From an uncultured Parasphingopyxis sp. (GTDB lineage Bacteria > Pseudomonadota > Alphaproteobacteria > Sphingomonadales > Sphingomonadaceae), in the NCBI GenBank assembly GCA_947259005.1, contig CAMYKP010000006.1, positions 186,001 to 250,000 of the forward strand: 64,000 bases of DNA, read 5' to 3'. The notes beneath the pieces are model-generated. The model was not told where the DNA came from. It made no database searches and saw nothing but the letters and a program-made list of their open reading frames with translations. Position numbers and translations under genes: made by a program. Shown in pieces: positions 19,675 through 28,660 of the stretch (its first letter is position 1; each line of letters begins with the position of its first letter).

Positions 19675-21951
19675 TTAGCGGCCCAAATTGGTTAAGGCAA
19701 AGCGAAGCAGAAAAGTGTTACCTCGCCGTGCATCGCCGGTATCGTCATAATCCCGCCGCCAGGTGAACCCGAATTCCAGCCCCTCATCTTCATAGCCGAA
19801 GCCTAGTCGCGTCCGGACCGGTTCGAAGCCGTCGGCCTGGGATAACGGGTCCTCCCGCTGGCTGGTCAGATCGATCACAGCGGAACCGAATACGGACCAG
19901 TAGTTGCCGACCGCGACCCGCGCCGAACTTCGCAATTCCTCCCGGTCCCTGAGATCTTCGACATTGAACGTTATGTCGCGGTTCAGGCGCAAATAGCCGA
20001 TTTCCGCATAGGTTGTGCGGGAGCCGACTGTAAAATCGACCTCGTTGCGCCGAATCTCCAGATTGTCTTTGTCGACACGGAAACGATGGGTGAGCGCAAG
20101 AAAACGGCCATAGCGGATTTCCGTCCTGCCGACGAAATCGGAAAAGCGCGAAGCCAGGCCCGTGCCTACAGGAAACAGTGCCGGTTCGCGGCTCAACCGA
20201 TAGCTTTGCGCAAGGCTGGTTCGCAGCGAGAAACGCGGCAGATCAAGGGCGTATTCACCGCCATATGTCATCCGCGCTCCGTCTTCGAAACGATCATATC
20301 CCGGAAAGCGGTTGAGCGAAAAAACATTGGCGGTTTCGAGCTCAATCGACCGCGAGTCCTCATTCGGAACTTCAAGGTTGGAAAGAGGCGGGGTGGCGAC
20401 AAACTGGACACGCGGCGTGAACCGTTGAACACCGCCCATGATTTCCCCGACAAAGGGCCATGCGATGTCAGCGGCGATCGCCCCGATACCGCGAAACTGC
20501 CAGCCATCCTCGCCCCGATAGAAACTGGTGAGAGTGTCGGCATTTTCATCGGAATGATAGGCATCGCCCCGAACCAGCGCCGTCAGTGTGACCTGTTGGC
20601 CCAGCGACGTTATCCTGCTCAAATTCCATTCTGCGCTGGCAAAGGCACGCTGCGTGTCCTGTCCTTCGGTGCGCACAACACCAAGCGTATTCGCCTGCAA
20701 TTTGATGGTTCCGCCGATCAGGTCTTCACGCATCCGCATGCGATAGTCGATGACAGGGATGGCGATGGGCTGCTGGCCGGAATCCGATGTCAGCCGGAGA
20801 TCCTGGACGGCCCAACCCGTCAGCGAAAAATAGCTGTCCATGCCAACTCGCTCGACCGCAACAGTCGAGCGCAGCCTGTCATCTCGGGAGATGTCATAAC
20901 GGCGAAGGAAAGTATCGTCCGTGGTCAGCCGGCCGGAGCCGCTGACACTCCAATAAGGCGTAAACTGAAAGCGCCCATTCGCTTCGATATAACCGCGAAC
21001 ATCCTCGTTACCGGTCGATGTAAAACCCAGAACGGGATCGAAATCGCGACGCGTGCCATAGGTGACCATGCCGCCGACCTGAAACGCGCCTTCGGCGGCA
21101 AGGTTGCGATAATTGGCAGAGATTGAAGGCAGCACTTCACTATAGAAACGCGGTGTAATCGTAAGATCGCGGTTGGGCGCGATCTGCAGATAATAGGGCA
21201 CACCGATCTCAAGCCCGTTGGTCCGGCTCAGCCTCAGGTCCGGAACCAGAAACCCGCTCGCTCCGCCAGCTGACCCGTCAGGATGAGAAAAGGCGGGCAG
21301 GGCCATAACCGTAACACCGAAAAGCTCAAACCGGGCGTTGCTGTAGCGGATTCGGTTGGTTGCCGGATCGTGCACAATGCGCGCGGCGGTAATCCGCCAG
21401 CTGGGATCCCGTGGTTCGCCGTCATAGCCGCGGGCGCGATAGGGAGTGTAAGCAGCATTTTCGAGCGTCGAAACAGTATTGACCCTCGTGCCGTGCCGCG
21501 CGGCAAGCCGACCGCCATTTTCGAGCACGATCAACAGGTTTTCGACCATTCCGTCGCGTAACGTGTCGGTCAGCGTGGCGGTGTCGGCATAAGCCGTTTC
21601 GCCTTGCGGAGAACGGATTGCGACATTGCCGGTGGCTTCCACCGCGCCCGTTTGGCGGTTCCATGAGACACGATCGGCGCGCAACCGAGCACCTTCGCGC
21701 ACCATTTGCACATCGCCGGTGGCAATGAGGATATCCCCCGAACCGTCATATTCGACCGTTTGGGCGCTGAACGCGATCTCGTCCGGATTTAGCGGAGATG
21801 TCAAAGGCGGGAGTTCTATGTCGGAAAGCTCAACCGGTGAGATCACGTTGGGAATACCCTGAGACGCGTCGCCCTGCGCATACACCGGGACGCCGGATAC
21901 AAGCAATGCCATCGGCAGCGCCGTAAGGCGGAGAATTGGGTTACGCGTCAC
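19675..21951 (-). CDS. lptD: LPS-assembly outer-membrane protein LptD
   Basis: The 758-residue protein inserts lipopolysaccharide (or sphingomonad glycolipid equivalents) into the outer leaflet. It has a signal peptide ending VPVYAQ, an OstA/LptA-like N-terminal domain (about 55-180; IATGDVQMVREGARLRADRV), and a long beta-barrel with alternating strands that ends in the aromatic-type strand TFLLRFALTNLGR. The start is uncertain: GTG at 21949-21951 (VTRNPILRL) gives a proper signal peptide; the frame is open further upstream to 22068. Many sphingomonads carry glycosphingolipids instead of LPS, so the exact cargo is open. Confidence 0.93.
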   Translation of the reverse strand: MTRNPILRLTALPMALLVSGVPVYAQGDASQGIPNVISPVELSDIELPPLTSPLNPDEIAFSAQTVEYDGSGDILIATGDVQMVREGARLRADRVSWNRQTGAVEATGNVAIRSPQGETAYADTATLTDTLRDGMVENLLIVLENGGRLAARHGTRVNTVSTLENAAYTPYRARGYDGEPRDPSWRITAARIVHDPATNRIRYSNARFELFGVTVMALPAFSHPDGSAGGASGFLVPDLRLSRTNGLEIGVPYYLQIAPNRDLTITPRFYSEVLPSISANYRNLAAEGAFQVGGMVTYGTRRDFDPVLGFTSTGNEDVRGYIEANGRFQFTPYWSVSGSGRLTTDDTFLRRYDISRDDRLRSTVAVERVGMDSYFSLTGWAVQDLRLTSDSGQQPIAIPVIDYRMRMREDLIGGTIKLQANTLGVVRTEGQDTQRAFASAEWNLSRITSLGQQVTLTALVRGDAYHSDENADTLTSFYRGEDGWQFRGIGAIAADIAWPFVGEIMGGVQRFTPRVQFVATPPLSNLEVPNEDSRSIELETANVFSLNRFPGYDRFEDGARMTYGGEYALDLPRFSLRTSLAQSYRLSREPALFPVGTGLASRFSDFVGRTEIRYGRFLALTHRFRVDKDNLEIRRNEVDFTVGSRTTYAEIGYLRLNRDITFNVEDLRDREELRSSARVAVGNYWSVFGSAVIDLTSQREDPLSQADGFEPVRTRLGFGYEDEGLEFGFTWRRDYDDTGDARRGNTFLLRFALTNLGR

Positions 21952-22091
21952 ATTTTTCACCGGTTGGGTTATCGGCCTTTCCGCCGCGCCTATCGCACCC
22001 TGCGCGCAATGCTGCAATCGCCTTTGCCAGAGACGGGTCGCTCGTCTATCGAAAGAAAAAATCACCACACACCGTTCCTAACGGCAGGAGA

Positions 22092-23573
22092 ATGACAATT
22101 TCCATAACCGTCACCTTCACCCCATCCGGGTCCGAAGACACTTCCGCTCTTATTCTGCCGCTCGGCAAAGGCCAGTCGATCGATCTGGTTACCAAAGACC
22201 TTTCCGCCGATTCTGCAACTGCGATCAAACGTGCTGCGACCGCTGGCCGATTCGATGGCACATTGGCATCGATCGTCGAGATTTTCACCGAAACGGAAAA
22301 CGGCGCGAGGCGAATTGTCATAGTCGGCACCGGCAATGGTGAAGACTCAGAATCGTTTGAAAAGGCCGGTGGAACCGCGATGGCAAAGCTGCTCACATCG
22401 GGCGAAACTATGCTGACCTTCGACGCACGATCCCAAGGTGTAGATCAGGCTGGCTCACGCATGGCTTTTGGCGCGCTGCAACGGAGCTGGCGACTAGACA
22501 GCTATCGCACCAAGGCGCTTCCCAAAACCAAACCTACCGTCACGGACATAACAGTTGTTGCGTCTGACGAAGAAGCGTCGGGTTGGGAACGGTTTCAGGC
22601 GGTATATGCCGGCATTGCGCTGGCCCGCGAACTGGTCACGGAACCGCCCAATGTGATTCATCCGACCGGATTTGTGGAGCGCTGCCGGCCTTTGGCGGAC
22701 TTGGGCGTGACCATCGAAACCCTCGACAGAGCCGAAATGACCAAGCTCGGCATGGGGGCGCTTCTCGGCGTTGCACAGGGTTCAGCGCAGGAGCCTCACA
22801 TGCTCATCATGCGATGGGACGGTACGGAAGGTGCCCAGAAGAAACCCGTTGCCTTTGTCGGCAAGGGCGTAACCTTCGATACTGGCGGAATCTCGCTGAA
22901 GCCGGGAGCCGGTATGGAGGATATGAAGTTCGATATGGGCGGCGCGGCCGCAGTAGCCGGCGCGATGCGAGCATTGGCCGGCCGCAAAGCCAAGGCGCAT
23001 GTCGTGGGAATATGCGGACTGGTGGAAAACATGCCGTCCAGCAACGCCCAGCGGCCCAGCGATATCGTAACGACCATGTCCGGGCAAACCGTTGAAGTGC
23101 TAAATACCGATGCCGAAGGACGTCTGGTTCTGTGCGATGCGATGCACTGGGTGCAGGAGAATTATGCACCTGATGTCATGGTCGATCTGGCAACGCTGAC
23201 GGGAGCCATGATCATTGCACTCGGCTTTGAACAGGCCGGTTGTTTCTCGAATGATGACGGGCTGGCTTCGCAACTGATCAATGCCGGGGCCGTAAGTGGC
23301 GACAAGCTTTGGCGACTACCGCTCGGCAAAGCCTATGACAAACTCATCGATTCCTCGATTGCCGACATCAAGAATGTCGGTCCACGTGAGGCCGGTTCGA
23401 TCACTGCCGCGCAGTTCCTTCAGCGTTTTGTCAAAGACGGCGTGAAATGGGCGCATCTGGATATTGCGGGCACGGCCTGGAGGAAAACCGCTTCCAATCT
23501 CGCCGATAAGGGCGCGACAGGCTATGGCGTTCGACTGCTTGATCGCTTCATTGCCGACAATTACGAAGGGTAG
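22092..23573 (+). CDS. pepA: Leucyl aminopeptidase (M17)
   Basis: The 493-residue two-zinc aminopeptidase has the signature NTDAEGRLVL. Metal and catalytic residues lie in GKGVTFDTGGISLKP, MKFDMGGAAAV and DLATLTGAM. The N-terminal macro-like domain is divergent, as usual. The ATG at 22092 starts MTISITVTF. An AGGAG lies only 1 nt before it, so the ribosome may use the slightly earlier GGCAGG; the next sense codons offer no better ATG. PepA proteins can also bind DNA in some bacteria. holC follows 9 nt after the stop, a common pairing. Confidence 0.95.
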   Translation: MTISITVTFTPSGSEDTSALILPLGKGQSIDLVTKDLSADSATAIKRAATAGRFDGTLASIVEIFTETENGARRIVIVGTGNGEDSESFEKAGGTAMAKLLTSGETMLTFDARSQGVDQAGSRMAFGALQRSWRLDSYRTKALPKTKPTVTDITVVASDEEASGWERFQAVYAGIALARELVTEPPNVIHPTGFVERCRPLADLGVTIETLDRAEMTKLGMGALLGVAQGSAQEPHMLIMRWDGTEGAQKKPVAFVGKGVTFDTGGISLKPGAGMEDMKFDMGGAAAVAGAMRALAGRKAKAHVVGICGLVENMPSSNAQRPSDIVTTMSGQTVEVLNTDAEGRLVLCDAMHWVQENYAPDVMVDLATLTGAMIIALGFEQAGCFSNDDGLASQLINAGAVSGDKLWRLPLGKAYDKLIDSSIADIKNVGPREAGSITAAQFLQRFVKDGVKWAHLDIAGTAWRKTASNLADKGATGYGVRLLDRFIADNYEG

Positions 23574-23582
23574 CGACGGGGC

Positions 23583-24020
23583 GTGCAGGTCGATTTCTAT
23601 CAGTTGGCCGGCACACCAGTAGCAACGGTTGTTCCCCAATTAGCGGCGAAGACCCTGGAAAATGGCGAAAGACTGTTGATCGTCGCGGGCGATGCGCGTC
23701 TGCGCGGCGTGCTGGATGAAGCTCTCTGGACCTATGATCCGCTTTCCTTCCTGCCGCATGGCCAGACCGGGGAAGATTTGTCAGCGGATCAACCGGTCCT
23801 GCTTTCTGCCGATACCGATGCCGTAAATGCGGCCAATTTCATCATGCTTGCCGATGGCGAATGGCGGGACGCTGCGCTGCAATTCAAGCGCGCCTTCTAT
23901 CTTTTCGATGCCGACCGCCTGGATGACGCGCGCAATGCGTGGCGCAAGCTGGCGGACATGGACACTGTCGAACCTCGCTACTGGAAACAGGATCATGGCC
24001 GCTGGCGTCAGGGGCCGTAA
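23583..24020 (+). CDS. holC: DNA polymerase III chi subunit
   Basis: The 145-residue protein starts at GTG with [12 protein letters not shown] and fits HolC, which links the clamp loader to SSB at the replication fork. Typical segments are [24 protein letters not shown] and [17 protein letters not shown]. Its position directly after pepA is the same as in many proteobacteria. Confidence 0.93.
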   Translation: MQVDFYQLAGTPVATVVPQLAAKTLENGERLLIVAGDARLRGVLDEALWTYDPLSFLPHGQTGEDLSADQPVLLSADTDAVNAANFIMLADGEWRDAALQFKRAFYLFDADRLDDARNAWRKLADMDTVEPRYWKQDHGRWRQGP

Positions 24021-24112
24021 GCGATCCGCAATCCACACGAAGCTTGCGCCTTTGGACGCTTCGCACTAAGCGAGCCGGAAATTCCCCAACTTACATCGGA
24101 GCTCAGCCCATC

Positions 24113-24535
24113 ATGGCCGTGACACGCACATTCTCGATTATCAAACCCGACGCCACCCGCCGCAACCTGACCGGCGCCGTGACCAAGATGCTGGAAGAAG
24201 CTGGCCTTCGCGTTATCGCTTCCAAGCGCATCCAGATGACGAAAGAACAGGCTGAAGGCTTTTATGCTGTTCATGCCGAGCGCCCGTTCTTTGGCGAACT
24301 CGTCGAGTTCATGACGTCCGGACCGGTTGTGGTTCAGGTTCTTGAAGGCGAGGATGCAGTCGTCCGCAACCGCAAGATCATGGGCGCGACCAATCCCAAG
24401 GAAGCCGATGAAGGCACGATCCGCCGTACCTATGCCGAATCCATCGAGGCAAACAGCGCCCACGGATCCGACAGCGATGAAAACGCTGCGATCGAAATCG
24501 CCTATTTTTTCAATGAAGACGAGATTGTCGGTTAG
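24113..24535 (+). CDS. ndk: Nucleoside diphosphate kinase
   Basis: The 140-residue enzyme transfers the gamma phosphate of ATP to nucleoside diphosphates through a phosphohistidine. The N-terminal TFSIIKPDA, the KxMGATNP-type loop, and the active-site NSAHGSDS (His about 117) are intact. I start it at [12 protein letters not shown] lies about 12 nt upstream. A hairpin repeat lies between it and the convergent purN. Confidence 0.98.
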   Translation: MAVTRTFSIIKPDATRRNLTGAVTKMLEEAGLRVIASKRIQMTKEQAEGFYAVHAERPFFGELVEFMTSGPVVVQVLEGEDAVVRNRKIMGATNPKEADEGTIRRTYAESIEANSAHGSDSDENAAIEIAYFFNEDEIVG

Positions 24536-24561
24536 TCTAAACCTACCGACTTTCCGCTGTT

Positions 24562-24618
24562 GCTGAGCTTGTCGAAGAGCGTTTCTCGTCAGGAGAGGCG
24601 GGCTTTGACGGGCTCGGC
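24562..24618. repeat. Hairpin-forming intergenic repeat, possible bidirectional terminator
   Basis: Two 16-base arms at 24562-24577 (GCTGAGCTTGTCGAAG) and 24603-24618 (CTTTGACGGGCTCGGC) pair at all 16 positions as RNA if G-U pairs are allowed. A smaller stem (TTCTC with GAGAG) lies inside the 25-nt loop. It sits between two convergent genes. The core GAGCTTGTCGAAG resembles a short repeat I associate with sphingomonad intergenic regions; copy number in this genome cannot be counted here. Confidence 0.55.
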
Positions 24619-24632
24619 CCTGACGATAAAAA

Positions 24633-25592
24633 TCAGTCTAGAAACTCGGCAAGAGGCTGCAGCTTTTTCGGCGCAACTATGCTCCAGCTTTTCCTGAGCC
24701 AACTGGCAATATGATCCCAGTCGACATTGCCCGTATCGAGCCGGATCGCGATCCAGCCTGAAGCACCATAATAAGCCGGGCGATAATAAAGGTCAGGCTC
24801 AGCCTCGATCAGGGCCGCCTGTTCGTCGGTCCCGCTTGTTTTAACCAGCAGCGCCACGGCATCCTCGCCATGGTGATGGATGGAGACATAAGCAAAAAAC
24901 TTGCCCGTCTTCGCTGTTCCGACGCGCCAGCCCGGCGCTCCGTGGGAAGACTTGGCCAGCGTCCGGGGCAGCGCCAGTGCCAATTCACCCACTTTGGCGA
25001 CCAACCAGTCCGGATCCAACTCTTGGCTGACCAGGATTTCGAGAATTTTCGGGTAAAGCTGGTGTTCGGCAAGGCGAACCCGCGCAGCAAGCCGATCGGG
25101 TGTGTCGTCCGGGAGGATCGCCACTTCTGTCTGACCGAGGATCGGGCCGTCATCCAGTGCCGCCGTCACGAGATGAACGGTACACCCTGAAACTTTGTCA
25201 CCGGCGTCCAGCGCGCGCTGATGGGTGTCCAGCCCCTTATACTTGGGCAGAAGAGAGGGATGGATATTGAGCATCCATCCTTCCCATTTTTCGACAAATT
25301 CCGAAGACAGAATGCGCATATAGCCGGCCAGCACGACATAGTCCGCCTGCGCCCTGCGAATTTCCCGGTCCATAACGGCGTCGAATTCTGAACGATCCAT
25401 ACCCTTATGACTTTGGGCAAATGTCGGAATGCCCTCGGCTTCGGCCAGTTGGAGGCCGCGCGCTTCAGGATCGTTGGACGCGACCAGCACGATTTCATAG
25501 GGGCAATCACTATTTTTCGCAGCGTAGAGAAGCGCGGCCATGTTGGTCCCGCGACCGGATATCAGGACGGCAATACGCGCCCGTTCAGCCAT
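24633..25592 (-). CDS. purN: Phosphoribosylglycinamide formyltransferase fused to an MmcQ/YjbR-like domain
   Basis: The 319-residue protein is longer than usual PurN (about 190-215). Residues 1-195 are a complete GAR transformylase: ISGRGTNM, catalytic Asn109 and His111 in [12 protein letters not shown], and Asp147 in AALDDGP. It adds the formyl group of 10-formyl-THF to GAR in purine synthesis. Residues about 196-319 look like an MmcQ/YjbR (CyaY-fold) domain with [30 protein letters not shown] and WIAIRLD. The start [10 protein letters not shown] overlaps the end of purM by 8 nt. The added domain has no known role here. Confidence 0.92.
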   Translation of the reverse strand: MAERARIAVLISGRGTNMAALLYAAKNSDCPYEIVLVASNDPEARGLQLAEAEGIPTFAQSHKGMDRSEFDAVMDREIRRAQADYVVLAGYMRILSSEFVEKWEGWMLNIHPSLLPKYKGLDTHQRALDAGDKVSGCTVHLVTAALDDGPILGQTEVAILPDDTPDRLAARVRLAEHQLYPKILEILVSQELDPDWLVAKVGELALALPRTLAKSSHGAPGWRVGTAKTGKFFAYVSIHHHGEDAVALLVKTSGTDEQAALIEAEPDLYYRPAYYGASGWIAIRLDTGNVDWDHIASWLRKSWSIVAPKKLQPLAEFLD

Positions 25593-26691
25593 TATGAGTG
25601 GCGCTCCAGTCATTCCTGGCAGACCAGTCATCCGCCGATCCTGTTACCGTGCAACCCCGGTCGCCATCCGCGATATGTCCGATCCGATGGACTGTTTCGC
25701 CGGCATCGACGAGCGCAGCCATAACGGCTTCCACCCTGACTTCGCTCACAATCAGCGCCATGCCGATCCCGCAATTGAAGGTACGTGCCATTTCCTCCGG
25801 CTCAATATTGCCCTGTCCCTGAAGGAAGGCCATCAACCGGGGCTGATCCCAGGCAGATGCGTCAACATGGGCGTGATGGGTTTTTCCGAGCACGCGCGGG
25901 ATATTCTCCAGCAGTCCACCGCCCGTAATGTGCGCCATCGCCTTGATTTCTCCCGACCGGACGAGTGGGAGGAGGGATTTCACATAGATTTTCGTCGGTT
26001 CGATCAGCGCATCGACGAGCAAGCGGTCCTGATCGAAAGGGGCTGGGCGATCGAGCTTCCAGCCCTTGTCCGCAGCAAGCTTGCGCACCAGCGAATAGCC
26101 ATTGGAATGCACACCGGACGATGCAAGGCCCAGAATGACATCGCCTGCAGCGACATCGTCACCGGTCAGCGCTTCGCCGCGCTCGACCGCGCCGACGCAA
26201 AAGCCGGCGAGATCATAATCGCCTGCAGCATACATGCCCGGCATCTCGGCCGTTTCGCCGCCGATCAACGCGCAGCCGGCCAGCTTGCAACCATCGGCGA
26301 TTCCGGCAACCACCCGCTCGGCAACGCCGTTGTCGAGTTTGCCCGTTGCGAAATAATCGAGAAAGAAAAGCGGTTCCGCACCCTGAACAATCAGATCGTT
26401 GACGCACATTGCGACAAGATCGATTCCGATTCTGTCATGCCGGTCATGATCGATTGCCAGTTTCACCTTGGTGCCGACGCCATCATTGGCGGCCACCAGA
26501 AGGGGATCGGTATAGCCCGCAGCCTTGAGGTCGAAAAAACCTCCAAAGCCGCCAAGATCCGCGTTCGCGCCGGGCCGGGCGGTGGCCCGGGCAAGGGGAG
26601 CGATCGCTTTGACAAGGGCGTTACCGGCGGCGATTGAGACCCCGGCCTTTTCGTAGCTATACGGTTCGTTCGAATTATGCTTGGCGTTCAT
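25585..26691 (-). CDS. purM: Phosphoribosylformylglycinamidine cyclo-ligase
   Basis: The 368-residue AIR synthetase closes the imidazole ring of purines using ATP. Motifs [46 protein letters not shown] and [12 protein letters not shown] are intact. It starts at 26691 ([10 protein letters not shown]); no strong ribosome site is seen. It forms a two-gene unit with purN and diverges from the DUF2066-like gene, 62 nt apart. Confidence 0.97.
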   Translation of the reverse strand: MNAKHNSNEPYSYEKAGVSIAAGNALVKAIAPLARATARPGANADLGGFGGFFDLKAAGYTDPLLVAANDGVGTKVKLAIDHDRHDRIGIDLVAMCVNDLIVQGAEPLFFLDYFATGKLDNGVAERVVAGIADGCKLAGCALIGGETAEMPGMYAAGDYDLAGFCVGAVERGEALTGDDVAAGDVILGLASSGVHSNGYSLVRKLAADKGWKLDRPAPFDQDRLLVDALIEPTKIYVKSLLPLVRSGEIKAMAHITGGGLLENIPRVLGKTHHAHVDASAWDQPRLMAFLQGQGNIEPEEMARTFNCGIGMALIVSEVRVEAVMAALVDAGETVHRIGHIADGDRGCTVTGSADDWSARNDWSATHNG

Positions 26692-26753
26692 GTTTATAGC
26701 GACTAGCCACATCGCTCTTGGATTTCCACGGCCAAGTCGCCAAAAGGCCCACA

Positions 26754-28034
26754 ATGCAGTTTGTAACCCGTAATCTGAAAGCGCTTATCGCACTCGCGCT
26801 GCTGGCTATCGGCGCGACGGGCGTCGTGCTCGCCCAGCAACAGGAACAGCAGAATTCGCGCGAATTCGGATTCGATGCGACGGCCAGCTACGAGGTCACC
26901 GGCATATTCGTCGATGCATCGGGGGAAGATGCCGAGGATGCCCGGCGTATTGCCTGGGAACGGGCGCAGCGCGAAGGCTGGAGAATGCTTTACGCCCGGG
27001 TCAATGGCGGCTCTGCCGCTCGCGCGCCCAATCTCAGCGATTCGTCGCTGAGCGGCGTTGTCACTGGAATCATCGTCGAAGAGGAACAGATTGGACCGAC
27101 CCGTTACGTGGCGCGGCTTGGCGTCATGTTCGATCGTGCACGAGTGAGCCGATATCTGGGCGTTTCCGGCGTAATCCGCCGCTCCCCGCCAATGCTGATC
27201 CTTCCGGTCCAATGGGTCGGAAACACACCAACGAGCTTTGAGGAGCGTATACCCTGGGCACGAGCATGGCTGCGTTTCCGCTCGAGCGAGAGTCCGATTG
27301 ATTATGTTCGCGCGAGCGCAACTGGTCCGACTTCAATGCTGCTTACTGTCGGGCAAACGGGTCGACCGGGGCGCGGCTGGTGGCGTTTCCTGCTCGATTC
27401 TTATGGCGCGGCCGACGTTGTGATTCCGGTCGTGCATCTTCAATATTCCTATCCGGGCGGACCAGTCTATGGACGTTTTGTCGCCTACCATGGCCCTGAC
27501 CGGCAAAAGATCACTCAGTTTTCCCTGCGCGTGCGCAACGCGGCGAGCCTCGATCAACTGCTGGATGAAGGGGCACGGCGAATCGATGCTGCCTATACGC
27601 AGGCGCTTGAAGATGGCCGATTGCGCCCTGATCCCTCGTTGAACTTCGAGTTCGGGATAGATGAAGAGGCATTGGAAGAAGCTCTGGACGAACTTCAGGA
27701 AAGCGTGGCCGTGGATCGGCGCCCGGCTGAAGAGTCGATCAATACTGAACAGGCGACGGCAACGGGCCGCTATACGATCCGTGTTGTCACCCCCGATGCC
27801 AATTCGGTCCGCACCAGTGAAGCCGCTGTCCGGGGTACGCCCGGCGTTCGCGGCGCAACAACGTCCAGCCTCGCCATTGGTGGGGTATCCCTGATGGAGG
27901 TCAGCTATATCGGCGATCTCGATACCTTGGCTTCCGCCTTGGCCGCTCGCGGGTTCCAGGTCCAGCGCGGCACAGGCACATTGCAGATCAGCCGGAGCGC
28001 ACCTCAGGGGTCTGACACGCCAGAAAGCCAATGA
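26754..28034 (+). CDS. Secreted DUF2066-like protein of unknown function
   Basis: The 426-residue protein has a signal peptide or anchor ([20 protein letters not shown], likely cut near VVLAQ). A conserved region at about 30-230 matches what I know of DUF2066 proteins ([26 protein letters not shown]-like strand and [14 protein letters not shown]). The C-terminal third is rich in Glu and Ala with a compact beta unit ending [13 protein letters not shown]. An AAAGG ribosome site precedes the ATG. It overlaps hdaA by 4 nt, an association with the DnaA regulator that is conserved in sphingomonads as far as I recall. No enzymatic motif is visible. Confidence 0.8.
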   Translation: MQFVTRNLKALIALALLAIGATGVVLAQQQEQQNSREFGFDATASYEVTGIFVDASGEDAEDARRIAWERAQREGWRMLYARVNGGSAARAPNLSDSSLSGVVTGIIVEEEQIGPTRYVARLGVMFDRARVSRYLGVSGVIRRSPPMLILPVQWVGNTPTSFEERIPWARAWLRFRSSESPIDYVRASATGPTSMLLTVGQTGRPGRGWWRFLLDSYGAADVVIPVVHLQYSYPGGPVYGRFVAYHGPDRQKITQFSLRVRNAASLDQLLDEGARRIDAAYTQALEDGRLRPDPSLNFEFGIDEEALEEALDELQESVAVDRRPAEESINTEQATATGRYTIRVVTPDANSVRTSEAAVRGTPGVRGATTSSLAIGGVSLMEVSYIGDLDTLASALAARGFQVQRGTGTLQISRSAPQGSDTPESQ

Positions 28035-28636
28035 GCCAGATCGCCCTGCCGCTCGACTGGCCGGAATCGACGGATGACAGCGCATTCATCGTCGATCAGA
28101 GCAACAGCGAAGCGGTCAGGCATCTTGAGCATTGGTCGCTTTGGCCGGTGCGCACGAGCCTGTTGACCGGCCCACGCAAATCGGGTCGATCCTGCCTCGG
28201 CAGGCTGTTCGTCAGCAAGAGCGGCGGCGATGTGATCGATGACGCGGATCTTTCGGACGAAGAAACGCTGTTCCACGCATGGAATGCTGCCCAGGCAAGC
28301 CGAAAACCATTGCTGATCATCGCCGATGAACCGCCACCGCGCTGGGAAATCACCTTACCGGACTTGCGAACCAGAATCGCTGCTACGCCGAAAGTGCGGA
28401 TTGCCGAGCCGAGCGACCAGTTGATCGAAGCACGGCTGCATCATCACTTCGCTGCACGGGGGCTGGCCGTACCACAAAATGCGATCGATTATCTGCTGAA
28501 ACGGATGGACCGCAGCCATTATGCGCTGCATCATCTCATCGAAACGTTGGACCGGATGGCGTTCGAGCGCCGGAGCCGCCTGACGCTTGGGCTGGTTCGC
28601 GATGCTATGGCGGAACTCGGTTTCATCGACCTATAA
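28031..28636 (+). CDS. hdaA: DnaA-like regulator HdaA
   Basis: The 201-residue protein corresponds to Hda/HdaA, which with the sliding clamp promotes ATP hydrolysis by DnaA and so prevents re-initiation. The N-terminal QIALPL at residues 3-8 is the clamp-binding hexapeptide type of Hda. An AAA-like fold follows, but the P-loop is degenerate (GPRKSGRS, residues 47-54, Arg in place of the usual Lys); Walker B is LLIIADEPP. The C-terminal helical lid resembles DnaA domain III. It is coupled to the DUF2066-like gene and lies 24 nt before ppk1. Confidence 0.88.
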   Translation: MSQIALPLDWPESTDDSAFIVDQSNSEAVRHLEHWSLWPVRTSLLTGPRKSGRSCLGRLFVSKSGGDVIDDADLSDEETLFHAWNAAQASRKPLLIIADEPPPRWEITLPDLRTRIAATPKVRIAEPSDQLIEARLHHHFAARGLAVPQNAIDYLLKRMDRSHYALHHLIETLDRMAFERRSRLTLGLVRDAMAELGFIDL

Positions 28637-28660
28637 TGTTAGACGGTCTAAAAGGACGTC

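Noticed and set aside
25540-26637. A 365-codon plus frame opposite purM
   Set aside because: Shadow of purM in the antisense frame.
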